Assembly: GCA_039820585.1 (NCBI GenBank)
Contig: JBCBPV010000005.1
Location: 1 to 64,000, forward strand
Reading direction: 5' to 3'
From: JBCBGF01 sp039820585
Lineage (GTDB): Bacteria > Pseudomonadota > Alphaproteobacteria > Rhodobacterales > Rhodobacteraceae
DNA length: 64,000 nucleotides
This document shows positions 1-7,381 of this stretch, in pieces. The position numbers and the translations under genes are program-made. The notes beneath the pieces are model-generated. The model was given only the letters and a program-made list of their open reading frames with translations. It was not told the origin of the DNA and did no database searches. Each line of letters opens with the position of its first letter. Positions within the stretch are counted from its first letter, which is position 1.

Positions 1-24
1 CGGGATACTTTCGGACCAAAGAGA

Positions 25-519
25 ATGGGTGAGGTTACGGTGCGTCCTGTTGGGCCGGGCGATGAGAATGCGGTTTGGGCGATCCTGGAGCCGGTGTTTC
101 GGGCGGGGGATACCTATACCATTGATCCCGGTGTGACGCGGGAGGCGGCGCTTGGCTATTGGTTGGGGCCGTCGCATCGGGTGTTTGTCGCGGGCGAGGG
201 GTTGGGGACCTATTATGTCCGTCCGAACCAGGGTGGTGGCGGCGATCATGTGTGCAATTGTGGGTACGTGACGGCGGCAGCGGCGCAGGGCAAAGGTGTG
301 GCGCGGGCGATGTTGGCGCATTCGCTGGGGGAGGCGCGGCGGCTGGGGTTTCGCGCGATGCAATACAATTTCGTGGTAGAGACGAATACGCGCGCGATTG
401 AGATCTGGACGCGGGCGGGGTTCGAGACCGTAGGGCGGTTGCCAGGGGCGTTTCGCCATCCCGAATTCGGTTTCGTCGACGCGCTAATCCTATACAAGGA
501 CCTGACGAAGGAGAGCTGA
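25..519 (+). CDS. GNAT family N-acetyltransferase
   Basis: A 164-residue protein with the GNAT acetyl-CoA-binding signature (AAAQGKGVARAML, about residues 84-96, carrying the Q-x-x-G-x-A type loop), followed by the typical N-T-R-A-I-x-I-W helix and G-F-E-T-V-G strand near the end. GNAT enzymes move an acetyl group from acetyl-CoA to an amine; the substrate cannot be told from sequence. The ATG has only a weak purine-rich stretch (AAAGAGA) before it and lies 24 bases from the window edge, so a slightly different start is possible. Its TGA overlaps the next gene's ATG by one base, so the two are probably co-translated. Confidence 0.88.
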   Translation: MGEVTVRPVGPGDENAVWAILEPVFRAGDTYTIDPGVTREAALGYWLGPSHRVFVAGEGLGTYYVRPNQGGGGDHVCNCGYVTAAAAQGKGVARAMLAHSLGEARRLGFRAMQYNFVVETNTRAIEIWTRAGFETVGRLPGAFRHPEFGFVDALILYKDLTKES

Positions 520-1238
520 TGCCCGACCGTGACCGCCCGCTTTATGCCGTTCTGATCGATGCCGATAACATCCCTGCGAAATACGCCGGTGCGATCCTGA
601 AAGAGATCACGTCGCTGGGGGAACCGGCGTTGCGGCGGGTCTATGGGGACTGGTCTTCGGGGAGGCTGGCGAACTGGTCGAAGACGGTGCGCGATCTGGG
701 GCTGGTGGCGCATCAGGAAAGCGCCAATACCGTCGGCAAGAATGCCAGCGATATCGGGCTGGTGATCGATGCGATGGATATCCTGCATACGGGTCGGTTT
801 GACGGGTTCGTGCTGGTGTCGTCGGACAGTGACTTTACGGCGCTCGCCAACCGGGTGCGGGAACAGGGGATGGATGTGATCGGGATTGGGGAGCGGAAGG
901 CGCCTGAATCCCTGCGCAATGTCTGTAACCGTTTTATCCTGATCGAGAACATTATGGATGAGCCGGAGCAAGCCCCGGCCCGCGGTGAGCCTGCGCCGAA
1001 AAGTCGAAAACAGCCGCCGTCGGATGCGGTCCCGCTGATTTTGAAGGCGATGGACAAGATCGAGCAGGATGATGAGTGGTATGCGCTGGGCCAGTTGGGT
1101 CAGTACATCATCGCCGATACGCCGGATTTCGATACGCGGACCTATGGCAAGCGCAAGCTGAGCGATCTGGTGCAGGGGTTGAAGCGGTTCGAGACGAAGA
1201 AGTCGGGCAATCAGCTGGTGATCCGGCGGATCGACTGA
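519..1238 (+). CDS. NYN domain protein with C-terminal OST-HTH/LOTUS domain
   Basis: A 239-residue, two-domain protein. Residues 8-145 form a NYN (PIN-like) nuclease domain: acidic residues D14 and D16 in the strand LIDADN, D78 in NASD, and D103/D105 in SSDSDF, then GERKAPESLRNVC. After a charged linker, residues 170-238 match the OST-HTH/LOTUS fold (ending in the F-D-x-R-T-Y-G-x-R-K-L-S-D-L pattern), an RNA-binding winged helix. NYN domains are metal-dependent RNases, so an RNA processing or decay role is likely, with no known target. An AAGGAG ribosome-binding site lies inside the end of the GNAT gene, with which it overlaps by one base. Confidence 0.9.
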   Translation: MPDRDRPLYAVLIDADNIPAKYAGAILKEITSLGEPALRRVYGDWSSGRLANWSKTVRDLGLVAHQESANTVGKNASDIGLVIDAMDILHTGRFDGFVLVSSDSDFTALANRVREQGMDVIGIGERKAPESLRNVCNRFILIENIMDEPEQAPARGEPAPKSRKQPPSDAVPLILKAMDKIEQDDEWYALGQLGQYIIADTPDFDTRTYGKRKLSDLVQGLKRFETKKSGNQLVIRRID

Positions 1239-1241
1239 TGT

Positions 1242-1865
1242 CTATGGCTTCGCGCCGTAGCGGGCCATGAACATGTCCACCGCGCCTTTGGCGACGCGCG
1301 TGATCTCTTCATCGCTGAACTCATCCTGGATGCCGAACATCAGTTTTGAGAAGAGGTCGGCTTTGCACAGCTCGGCAAATTGGTCGGCGGCGAGATCGCA
1401 ATCGTCGATCTGCAACTCGCCACGCTCGATGGATTGTTTGAAGTAGGCGATCATCTTGGAGCGGACGCGGGCCGGGCCGGAGTCCCAGAATTCCTTGCCG
1501 AGTTCGGGGAAGCGTTCGGATTCGGCCACGCAGACGCGGAAGACGTTGCGCCCCAGATCGGACAGAAAAAGCCGCATCATCCGTTCCGCCGCGATCCCCA
1601 GCGCTTCGCGCGGGGGGGCATGGTGGCCGATCATCTCATCGGTGGCTTCTTCCTGGCGCAGGCATTCGCTTTTGGCGACTTCCATGAACAGGATGCGCTT
1701 GTCGGGGAAATAGCTGTAGAGCGTGGCCTTGGAAACACCGGCAGAGCGGGCGATGTCGTCGACGCTGGCGCCTTCGAACCCGTCGCGCAGGAACACGGTC
1801 CGCGCGCCTTCCAGAACCTGGGCGTGCTTGCGGCCCAGTTTGACGGGTTCGGTGTGCATGTTCAT
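1242..1865 (-). CDS. TetR/AcrR family transcriptional repressor
   Basis: A 207-residue TetR-type regulator. The N-terminal helix-turn-helix is clear (ASVDDIARSAGVSKATLYSY, about residues 33-52), followed by the F-P-D-K-R-x-L-F transition typical of the family; the C-terminal ligand/dimer half resembles the AefR-like group. A longer reading frame exists upstream, but AGGAG sits five bases before the ATG at 1865, so that start is preferred. The promoter ahead of it contains an AACTGAACGGTT element that recurs ahead of the neighbouring exported-protein gene, and a related inverted repeat precedes the AEC transporter gene. The regulator therefore probably represses itself and these neighbours. 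The inducer is unknown. Confidence 0.92.
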   Translation of the reverse strand: MNMHTEPVKLGRKHAQVLEGARTVFLRDGFEGASVDDIARSAGVSKATLYSYFPDKRILFMEVAKSECLRQEEATDEMIGHHAPPREALGIAAERMMRLFLSDLGRNVFRVCVAESERFPELGKEFWDSGPARVRSKMIAYFKQSIERGELQIDDCDLAADQFAELCKADLFSKLMFGIQDEFSDEEITRVAKGAVDMFMARYGAKP

Positions 1866-1888
1866 GGCGTCTCCTATAACGGTGCCCA

Positions 1889-1918
1889 TATATAAACCGT
1901 TCAGTTCAGTTTTTTCAA
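1889..1918 (-). promoter_or_regulatory. Promoter of the TetR gene with embedded operator
   Basis: Read on the minus strand: -35 TTGAAA (1913-1918), an 18-base spacer and -10 TATATA (1889-1894). The spacer is filled by AACTGAACTGAACGGTT, a tandem AACTGAAC half-site. A repressor bound here would cover the promoter, which suits autoregulation. Promoter boxes are read from consensus; operator identity is inferred from the repeat at 2218-2246. Confidence 0.65.
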
Positions 1919-1965
1919 GGCGCATGCGGGTCGGGTGACCTGTCCCGCGACCATCGGAATATAGG

Positions 1966-2199
1966 TTAACCAGCCTCCTGGGCCAGTTTGATCAGCACCA
2001 GCTCTTGCGGGGAATAGATCCCGCAGGTGGCGGGATCTATTTTGGTGGCCTTTTCCAGCTGTGTGCATGCGGTGGCCGAGATGGTGGGTGTGGTCTGTGC
2101 ATCAAGGCGCGCGACCGGGAACAGGGCGTCGGAGGCCATGGCGGTCTTTGACACGAACATGCCAAGGACGATGAAGAGTGCAGTCAGGACCAATCGCAT
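1966..2199 (-). CDS. Small exported protein, unknown function
   Basis: Encodes about 77 residues starting MRLVLTALFIVLGMF, a classical signal peptide with likely cleavage after S-K-T-A-M-A, leaving a mature protein of roughly 55 residues in the periplasm. The ATG at 2199 follows GGGAGGG; a longer in-frame start at 2274 would add a charged leader and run through the promoter, so it is rejected. The mature part has two cysteines (in ATACTQ and PATCGI) that could form a disulfide. I do not recognise the family. It is transcribed just upstream of, and in the same direction as, the TetR gene, and carries the same operator-like sequence in its promoter. Confidence 0.75.
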   Translation of the reverse strand: MRLVLTALFIVLGMFVSKTAMASDALFPVARLDAQTTPTISATACTQLEKATKIDPATCGIYSPQELVLIKLAQEAG

Positions 2200-2217
2200 A
2201 AGACCCTCCCTCACGCG

Positions 2218-2246
2218 ATAAACTAAACGGTTCGGTATATATTCAA
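2218..2246 (-). promoter_or_regulatory. Promoter/operator of the small exported protein
   Basis: On the minus strand a -35 TTGAAT (2241-2246) is followed after 17 bases by a weak -10 GTTTAT (2218-2223). On the plus strand the same bases read AACTAAACGGTT, matching 11 of 12 bases of the element in the TetR promoter (AACTGAACGGTT). The match is direct; regulation by the adjacent TetR protein is inference. Confidence 0.6.
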
Positions 2247-2282
2247 GGTATCCTATGGTTGACCGCGGACGCAAGGGAAAAA

Positions 2283-2298
2283 TGAACAGATCAGTTCA
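2283..2298 (+). promoter_or_regulatory. Inverted repeat upstream of AEC transporter, candidate TetR operator
   Basis: TGAAC-AGATCA-GTTCA is an inverted repeat whose arms match the TGAAC/GTTCA half-sites in the TetR promoter. It lies 57 bases before the AEC transporter start and overlaps the expected -10 of a TTGACC (2259-2264) promoter. This would let the TetR protein control the transporter as well. The spacing differs from the other two sites, so confidence is moderate. Confidence 0.5.
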
Positions 2299-2354
2299 CT
2301 TTTTGACGAGGCCGCGGAATTGCGCTTCCGCGGCGCAGCCGATAGGCCGCTGGT

Positions 2355-3284
2355 ATGATCGATATCCTGCTGCAGACCTTGCCGTTTTTCGCCCTGATCG
2401 GCCTTGGCTATTGGGCGGGGCGTACGGGGTTCTTCAGTGAAGAGGCGACGGCCTATCTGACCAAGTTCGTCTTTTACTTCGCGCTGTCGGCGATGTTGTT
2501 TCGGTTTTCGGCCAACCTGTCGCTGGGCGAGGTCTTGGATTGGAATTTCGTGGCCGCCTATCTGGCGGGGACGGTGGTGATCTATATCCTGGCGACGATC
2601 ATTGCGCTGGTTCGCAGTCGAGGGATCGAAGAGGCGGCGGTTGAGGCGCAATGCGCGGTGATCGGGAATGTCGGCTTTCTGGGTGTGCCGATGCTGGTGC
2701 TGCTGTTGGGCGAAAACGCGGTGGGGCCGGTGTTGTTGGTGCTGGCGGTGGACCTGATCGTGTTCGGCAGCCTGATCGTGATTCTGATCACGGGCAGCCG
2801 GGATGGGCGGATGTCGCTGGGGGTGCTCGCGACGGTGGGCAATGGGCTGCTCCGCAATCCGATGATCGTTTCGATCTCGCTGGGGCTGTTCTGGTCGGCG
2901 TTTTCGCTGCCGATCCCGGGGCCGGTGAATGAGTTTCTGACCATTCTGGGGGCCGCGGCGACGCCGGGGGCGCTGTTTGCCATCGGCGCGTCGCTTGCGT
3001 CGAAATCGGCAGAGCGGGTTTCGTCGGCGGTGTGGTTATCGACCTGCAAGCTGGTGCTGCACCCGGCGGCGGTGGCGTTTGCAGCGCTCGTCCTGATCCC
3101 GGTGGAGCCCTATGCGGCGGGGGTGATGATCGCGGCGGCGGCTTTGCCGGTGGCGGGCAACGTGTTCATTCTGGCGCAACATTACGGGGTCGCGCCGCAG
3201 CGAGTTTCGGCGACCATCCTGATCTCAACCGTGGTGTCGGTGTTGACGGTCAGCGGGGTTGTGGCCTGGGTGAATACGTTCTGA
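2355..3284 (+). CDS. AEC family transporter (auxin efflux carrier-like permease)
   Basis: A 309-residue integral membrane protein with about ten hydrophobic segments in the two five-helix blocks expected of the AEC family. It begins MIDILLQTLPFFALIGLGYW and has the characteristic conserved V-G-N-V-G-F-L-G-V-P segment near residue 103 and a late A-L-P-V-A-G-N-V-F segment. AEC permeases export or import small organic acids and related anions across the inner membrane; the substrate is not predictable here. The ribosome-binding site is weak. A TetR-type operator candidate at 2283-2298 and the linked TetR gene suggest inducible expression. Confidence 0.88.
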   Translation: MIDILLQTLPFFALIGLGYWAGRTGFFSEEATAYLTKFVFYFALSAMLFRFSANLSLGEVLDWNFVAAYLAGTVVIYILATIIALVRSRGIEEAAVEAQCAVIGNVGFLGVPMLVLLLGENAVGPVLLVLAVDLIVFGSLIVILITGSRDGRMSLGVLATVGNGLLRNPMIVSISLGLFWSAFSLPIPGPVNEFLTILGAAATPGALFAIGASLASKSAERVSSAVWLSTCKLVLHPAAVAFAALVLIPVEPYAAGVMIAAAALPVAGNVFILAQHYGVAPQRVSATILISTVVSVLTVSGVVAWVNTF

Positions 3285-3337
3285 GGCTTGCCGGGCACTG
3301 CCGCACCCTCTAGCGATGACTGAAAAGGGGAAGCGTC

Positions 3338-4168
3338 ATGGAAGTTCTGTCCGAGAACCGGTGTTTTGGTGGGGTGCAGGGCGTTTATCGCCATGCCGCG
3401 CAGACGACGCGCTGTGCGATGACCTTTGGACTGTTTCTGCCGCCGCAGGCCGCCGCTGGGCCGGTGCCGGTGCTTTGGTATCTGTCGGGCCTGACCTGCA
3501 CGCATGAGAACGCGATGATCAAGGCAGGCGCGCAGGCCTGGGCGGCGGAGGCGGGGATGGCGGTTGTGTTTCCCGACACCTCGCCGCGGGGGGAGGCTGT
3601 GGCGGATGATGATGCGTTCGATATGGGGAAGGGTGCTGGGTTTTACGTGGATGCCACGCAGTCACCCTGGAGCGCGCATTTCCGGATGTGGAGTTACATC
3701 TCGCAAGAATTGCCGGCGCTGGTTGCGGCGGAGTTTGCGGTAGATCCTGATCGCCAGGCGATCACCGGGCATTCGATGGGGGGGCATGGGGCGCTGACCC
3801 TGGCGTTGTCATTGCCGAAGCAGTTCAGAAGTGTTTCCGCCTTTGCGCCCATCGCAAACCCCACTACGAGCGATTGGGGGCGTAAGCAGTTCACCGGGTA
3901 TCTGGGCACCTATGAGGATGAGTGGTCGGCCCATGATGCCAGCTTGCTTATGGCCGAGCGGGGGTATCCCGGGCATGTGCTGGTGGATCAGGGGACCGAG
4001 GATGAGTTTCTCGATCTGCTGAAGCCCGAGGCGTTTGCGTTGGCCGTGGCCAGCCGACGCCAGCCGGCCACGTTGCGGATGCAGGCGGGGTACGACCACA
4101 GCTATTTCTTCGTTTCCACCTTCATGCGCGACCACATTCGCTTTCATGCCGAGGCGCTGGGCGCGTGA
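3338..4168 (+). CDS. fghA: S-formylglutathione hydrolase
   Basis: A 276-residue alpha/beta hydrolase of the esterase D type that splits S-formylglutathione into formate and glutathione, the second step of glutathione-dependent formaldehyde oxidation in the cytoplasm. Visible features are nucleophile Ser146 in GHSMGG, Asp222 in the E-D-E-F loop, His254 in GYDHS, and the family cysteine at residue 54 (LTCTHEN). Length is normal. Its usual partner, the class III alcohol dehydrogenase, is not in this window. A purine-rich AAAGGGGAAG precedes the ATG. The stop codon overlaps the GTG of the next gene by four bases. Confidence 0.95.
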   Translation: MEVLSENRCFGGVQGVYRHAAQTTRCAMTFGLFLPPQAAAGPVPVLWYLSGLTCTHENAMIKAGAQAWAAEAGMAVVFPDTSPRGEAVADDDAFDMGKGAGFYVDATQSPWSAHFRMWSYISQELPALVAAEFAVDPDRQAITGHSMGGHGALTLALSLPKQFRSVSAFAPIANPTTSDWGRKQFTGYLGTYEDEWSAHDASLLMAERGYPGHVLVDQGTEDEFLDLLKPEAFALAVASRRQPATLRMQAGYDHSYFFVSTFMRDHIRFHAEALGA

Positions 4169-4608
4169 TCTATGTGGATGCCGATGCCTGCCCGGTGAAG
4201 GCGGAGGTTGAGAAGGTGGCAACCCGGCGCGGGGTCAAGGTGGCGATGGTGTCGAACGGGGGGCTGCGGCCGTCGGACAATCCGCTGATCGAGATGATCT
4301 ATGTCCCCGATGGGCCGGATGAGGCGGATAAGTGGATTGCGGATCGGGCTGTGGCGGGGGATGTGGTGATTACGACCGACATTCCGCTGGCGGCGCGCTG
4401 TGTCGAGGGCGGGGCGGCGGTGCTGAAACCCAATGGCGAGCGGTTGACGCAGGCCAATATCGGCAATGTGCTGGCGACGCGTGATCTGATGACGGATTTG
4501 CGCGCCGCCGATCCGTTTCGGCAAGGCGGCGGGCGGGCGTTTTCCACCGCGGACCGGTCGCGGTTTCTGGATGCGCTGGACCGGGCGCTGGGGTCGCAAA
4601 AGCGCTAG
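4165..4608 (+). CDS. YaiI/YqxD family protein (DUF188)
   Basis: A 147-residue protein of the DUF188 (YaiI/YqxD) family, usual length, beginning M-I-Y-V-D-A-D-A-C-P-V-K; Asp5, Asp7 and the later VITTDIPLA aspartate are the conserved acidic residues of a PIN-like fold. A nuclease-like role has been suggested from the fold, but no function is established. The start is GTG at 4165, which gives a GTGA four-base overlap with fghA and keeps the conserved N terminus; an internal ATG would cut it off. Confidence 0.92.
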   Translation: MIYVDADACPVKAEVEKVATRRGVKVAMVSNGGLRPSDNPLIEMIYVPDGPDEADKWIADRAVAGDVVITTDIPLAARCVEGGAAVLKPNGERLTQANIGNVLATRDLMTDLRAADPFRQGGGRAFSTADRSRFLDALDRALGSQKR

Positions 4609-4640
4609 ACCCAGCCGCGCCAAGGGCATAGCCCGAAGGC

Positions 4641-5606
4641 ATGGCAGTCAGCTTGCAGCAGAACACGACAGTGGCCGGGGCCGGGTGGGCCGTGGCGGCG
4701 GTATTCTGCTTTTCCGTCAACGATGTGCTGATCAAGCTGATGAGCGACAGCTATGCGCTGCACCAGGTGATCCTGACGCGGTCGATTGTGGGTACGATTA
4801 TCCTGCTTGCGGTGATTGTGCCGCTGACGGGTGGCTGGCGGCAGTTGGCGACCGAACGGCTGGGCCTGCATCTGGCGCGGGGCGGCTGCGTGGTGTTCGC
4901 CAATCTGTGTTTCTTCATGGCGCTGGCCGCGATGCCGCTGGCCGAGGCTGTCGCGGTGTTCTTTATCAGCCCGCTGTTGATCTCTGTCTTCTCGGTCGTG
5001 TTTCTGGGCGAGCATGTGGGGCCCCGGCGCTGGGCCGCGATTGGGGTTGGGTTTCTGGGCGTGATGATCGTGCTGCGCCCTGGATCGGCGGCGTTTCAGG
5101 TGGCCGCGCTTCTGCCCCTGGCGGCGGCGGTGGGTTATGCCACGCTGCACACGCTGACCCGGCGGCTGGGTGTCACGGAAAGTGCCACGACGCTCGCCTT
5201 CTACATTCAGGTGATGTTTCTGGTCACGAGCGGTGCGGTCGGGCTGGCCGTGGGCCATGGGGGGTATGACGTGGGCGCGCATCCGTCGCTGTCGTTCCTG
5301 CTGCGTGGCTGGGTCTGGCCCGCGCCTGTGGATTTCGCGATGATGTGTGTTGTCGGGCTGACCAGTATTTCGGGCGGCTTTGCGATCAGCCAGGCGTATC
5401 GGCTGTCCGAGGCCGCGTTGGTTGCGCCGTTTGAGTATGCGGCCATGCCGCTGGCGGTGTTGTCCGGCTTTTTGGTATTTGGCGAATGGCCCGATCCCTG
5501 GGCCTGGGTGGGGATCGCACTGATCCTGGCGGCCGGTCTGGTGCTGATCTGGCGGGAGGCGCTGGCGCGGCTTGCGCTGGCGTCTCGCCCGCCCGATGCG
5601 CGTTGA
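4641..5606 (+). CDS. DMT superfamily (EamA) transporter
   Basis: A 321-residue inner-membrane protein with about ten transmembrane helices in two EamA repeats: the first from residue 13 (GWAVAAVFCFSVNDVLIK) and the second from about 190. The tell-tale EamA ends are visible, with A-E-A-V-A-V-F-F-I-S-P-L-L in repeat one and E-A-A-L-V-A-P-F-E-Y-A-A-M-P in repeat two, followed by G-E-W-P-D-P-W-A-W-V-G. These permeases export or import metabolites and amino-acid-like compounds; the substrate is unknown. It follows the DUF188 gene by 32 bases in the same direction and may share its transcript. Confidence 0.9.
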   Translation: MAVSLQQNTTVAGAGWAVAAVFCFSVNDVLIKLMSDSYALHQVILTRSIVGTIILLAVIVPLTGGWRQLATERLGLHLARGGCVVFANLCFFMALAAMPLAEAVAVFFISPLLISVFSVVFLGEHVGPRRWAAIGVGFLGVMIVLRPGSAAFQVAALLPLAAAVGYATLHTLTRRLGVTESATTLAFYIQVMFLVTSGAVGLAVGHGGYDVGAHPSLSFLLRGWVWPAPVDFAMMCVVGLTSISGGFAISQAYRLSEAALVAPFEYAAMPLAVLSGFLVFGEWPDPWAWVGIALILAAGLVLIWREALARLALASRPPDAR

Positions 5607-5657
5607 GAAGCGTGTGGCGGTTGGCTACACATGGCGGGCGTGGAGCGGGAGCGGTGC

Positions 5658-6287
5658 ATGTCCGAAATTGATGCGGTCATCTTTGACATCGGGAATGTCC
5701 TGATCGAGTGGCAGCCAGAGCGGTACTATGGCGCGACCATTGGCGCGGACCGGCGGCGCGCGATGTTTGCCGAGGTCGACCTGCACGCGATGAACGACCG
5801 CGTCGACGCGGGCGGGGATTTCCGCGATGTGATTTATGACACGGCTGAGGCGTATCCTGACTGGACGACCGAGATCCGCGCCTGGCATGACCATTGGCTT
5901 GATATCGCGGGTCCGGTGATCCCGCATTCGGTACGCTTGCTGCGGGGGTTGCGGGCGCGGGGTGTGCCGGTGTTCGCGCTGTCGAACTTTGGTGTGGGCA
6001 GCTTTGCGTTGACGGAGACGGCGTATGACTTTCTGACCGAGTTCGACCGGCGCTACATCTCTGGCCACATGCAGGTGATCAAACCCGATCCGAGGATTTA
6101 CCAGATGGTTGAAGAGGATTGCGGGATCTCGCCCGCGCGACTGCTGTTCGCTGATGACCGGGGGGAGAACATCGCCGCGGCAGAGGCCCGAGGGTGGCAG
6201 ACGCATCTGTTCGATGGGCCACAGGGCTGGGCGGATCGGTTGGTGGCTGAGGGGTTGCTGACCGTGGAAGAGGCGCAGGCGGCATGA
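5658..6287 (+). CDS. HAD superfamily hydrolase, YihX-like
   Basis: A 209-residue HAD phosphatase. Motif I is A-V-I-F-D-I-G-N-V-L with nucleophile Asp10, motif II Ser in F-A-L-S-N, motif III Lys in V-I-K-P-D-P, and motif IV L-F-A-D-D-R-G-E-N. The D-I-G-N form of motif I is shared with the YihX group (glucose-1-phosphate-type phosphatases), but the substrate is uncertain. The start at 5658 is favoured over an ATG 27 bases upstream because GGGAGCGG lies just ahead. It ends in an ATGA overlap with the next gene, indicating translational coupling. Confidence 0.9.
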   Translation: MSEIDAVIFDIGNVLIEWQPERYYGATIGADRRRAMFAEVDLHAMNDRVDAGGDFRDVIYDTAEAYPDWTTEIRAWHDHWLDIAGPVIPHSVRLLRGLRARGVPVFALSNFGVGSFALTETAYDFLTEFDRRYISGHMQVIKPDPRIYQMVEEDCGISPARLLFADDRGENIAAAEARGWQTHLFDGPQGWADRLVAEGLLTVEEAQAA

Positions 6288-7213
6288 CCCTTCCCATTAT
6301 CTCGGCGGAAGAGGCAGAGCCTCTTATGGACTGGATCGGGCTGACCGATGCTTTGGCACGGGGGCACGATCTGCCGAAAGCGCGCATTGGCGATACGTTT
6401 CTCTATCGTGATCCCGACACGCTGCTCAGCCGGGTGGCGTGGGTTGACGGGTTGGGGATGGCGGTGAAGACGGCGACGATCTTTCCCGAGAATCTGAAGT
6501 ATGGGCGCGCGGCGGTGGGGGGATCGGTGACGGTGTATTCCGACGCCGATGGCAGCCCCGAGGCGATCCTTGATTTCGGGTTGGTGACGAAGTGGAAGAC
6601 TGCCGGAGACAGCTTGCTGGCGGCGCGGCGGCTGGCGCGGTCAGACAGTCGGACGATCCTGATCGTGGGCGCGGGAACGGTGGGGCACAATCTGCGCCAG
6701 GCGTATGGGGCCGCGTTTCCCGACGCGGCGTTTCAGGTTTGGAACCGGACGCCTGCGGGGGCGGAGCGGTTGGCGGATGCATATGGGGCCACGACGGCGG
6801 TGACCGATCTGGAGGCGGCGGTGCGCGGGGCGGATGTGATTACCTGCGCGACGATGAGCCATGAGCCGGTGGTTCTGGGTGAATGGTTGCAGCCGGGTCA
6901 GCACCTTGATCTGATCGGCGCTTACAGGCCGGATATGCGCGAGACGGATGATACCGCGCTGCGCCGGGGGCGGGTGTTTGTGGATAGCTTTGAGACCACG
7001 GTGGATCATATCGGCGAGGTGAAGATCCCGATCGAAGAGGGGGTGATCGCCAAAGGTGATATCGTGGCCGATTACTACAATCTGGATCGTTTTACGCGCG
7101 CGCCAGAGGATATCACCGTGTTCAAGAACGGCGGCGGCGCGCATCTGGATCTGATGACGAGCCGCTATGTGATGGAACGGGTGCTTGGTCAGAGCGTTTC
7201 CGGCATTTTCTGA
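6284..7213 (+). CDS. Ornithine cyclodeaminase / mu-crystallin family protein
   Basis: A 309-residue NAD(P)-dependent enzyme of the ornithine cyclodeaminase/mu-crystallin family. The N-terminal half carries the substrate domain (V-K-T-A-T-I-F-P-E-N near 62-70; K-T-A-G-D-S near 105), and the Rossmann domain starts at about 124 with L-I-V-G-A-G-T-V-G. Members include ornithine cyclodeaminase, ketimine reductases and alanine dehydrogenase-like enzymes, so the reaction is not assignable from sequence alone. It overlaps the HAD gene by four bases. The gene order gives no clear pathway. Confidence 0.88.
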   Translation: MTLPIISAEEAEPLMDWIGLTDALARGHDLPKARIGDTFLYRDPDTLLSRVAWVDGLGMAVKTATIFPENLKYGRAAVGGSVTVYSDADGSPEAILDFGLVTKWKTAGDSLLAARRLARSDSRTILIVGAGTVGHNLRQAYGAAFPDAAFQVWNRTPAGAERLADAYGATTAVTDLEAAVRGADVITCATMSHEPVVLGEWLQPGQHLDLIGAYRPDMRETDDTALRRGRVFVDSFETTVDHIGEVKIPIEEGVIAKGDIVADYYNLDRFTRAPEDITVFKNGGGAHLDLMTSRYVMERVLGQSVSGIF

Positions 7214-7381
7214 ATCGCCTTTCGCTGCCTCTCGCCTGCGGCTCGAACGCAAAACGAGATGTCTTTTTCCAACTGAGCCGGAAACGCACTGGGCTGGCTG
7301 AGCCGCGACCTCTTGGGGGCGTTCGGTTCAAAATCCTTGATGCGCGCTTTTCAGCGGGTCCCGCGCGGCGTAACCAGTGGC

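Noticed and set aside
246..971. Antisense frames inside the GNAT and NYN genes, and similar long shadow frames opposite pnp, ftsK, leuS and others
   Set aside because: They follow from the high GC3 bias and show no recognisable protein pattern, start site or neighbourhood.
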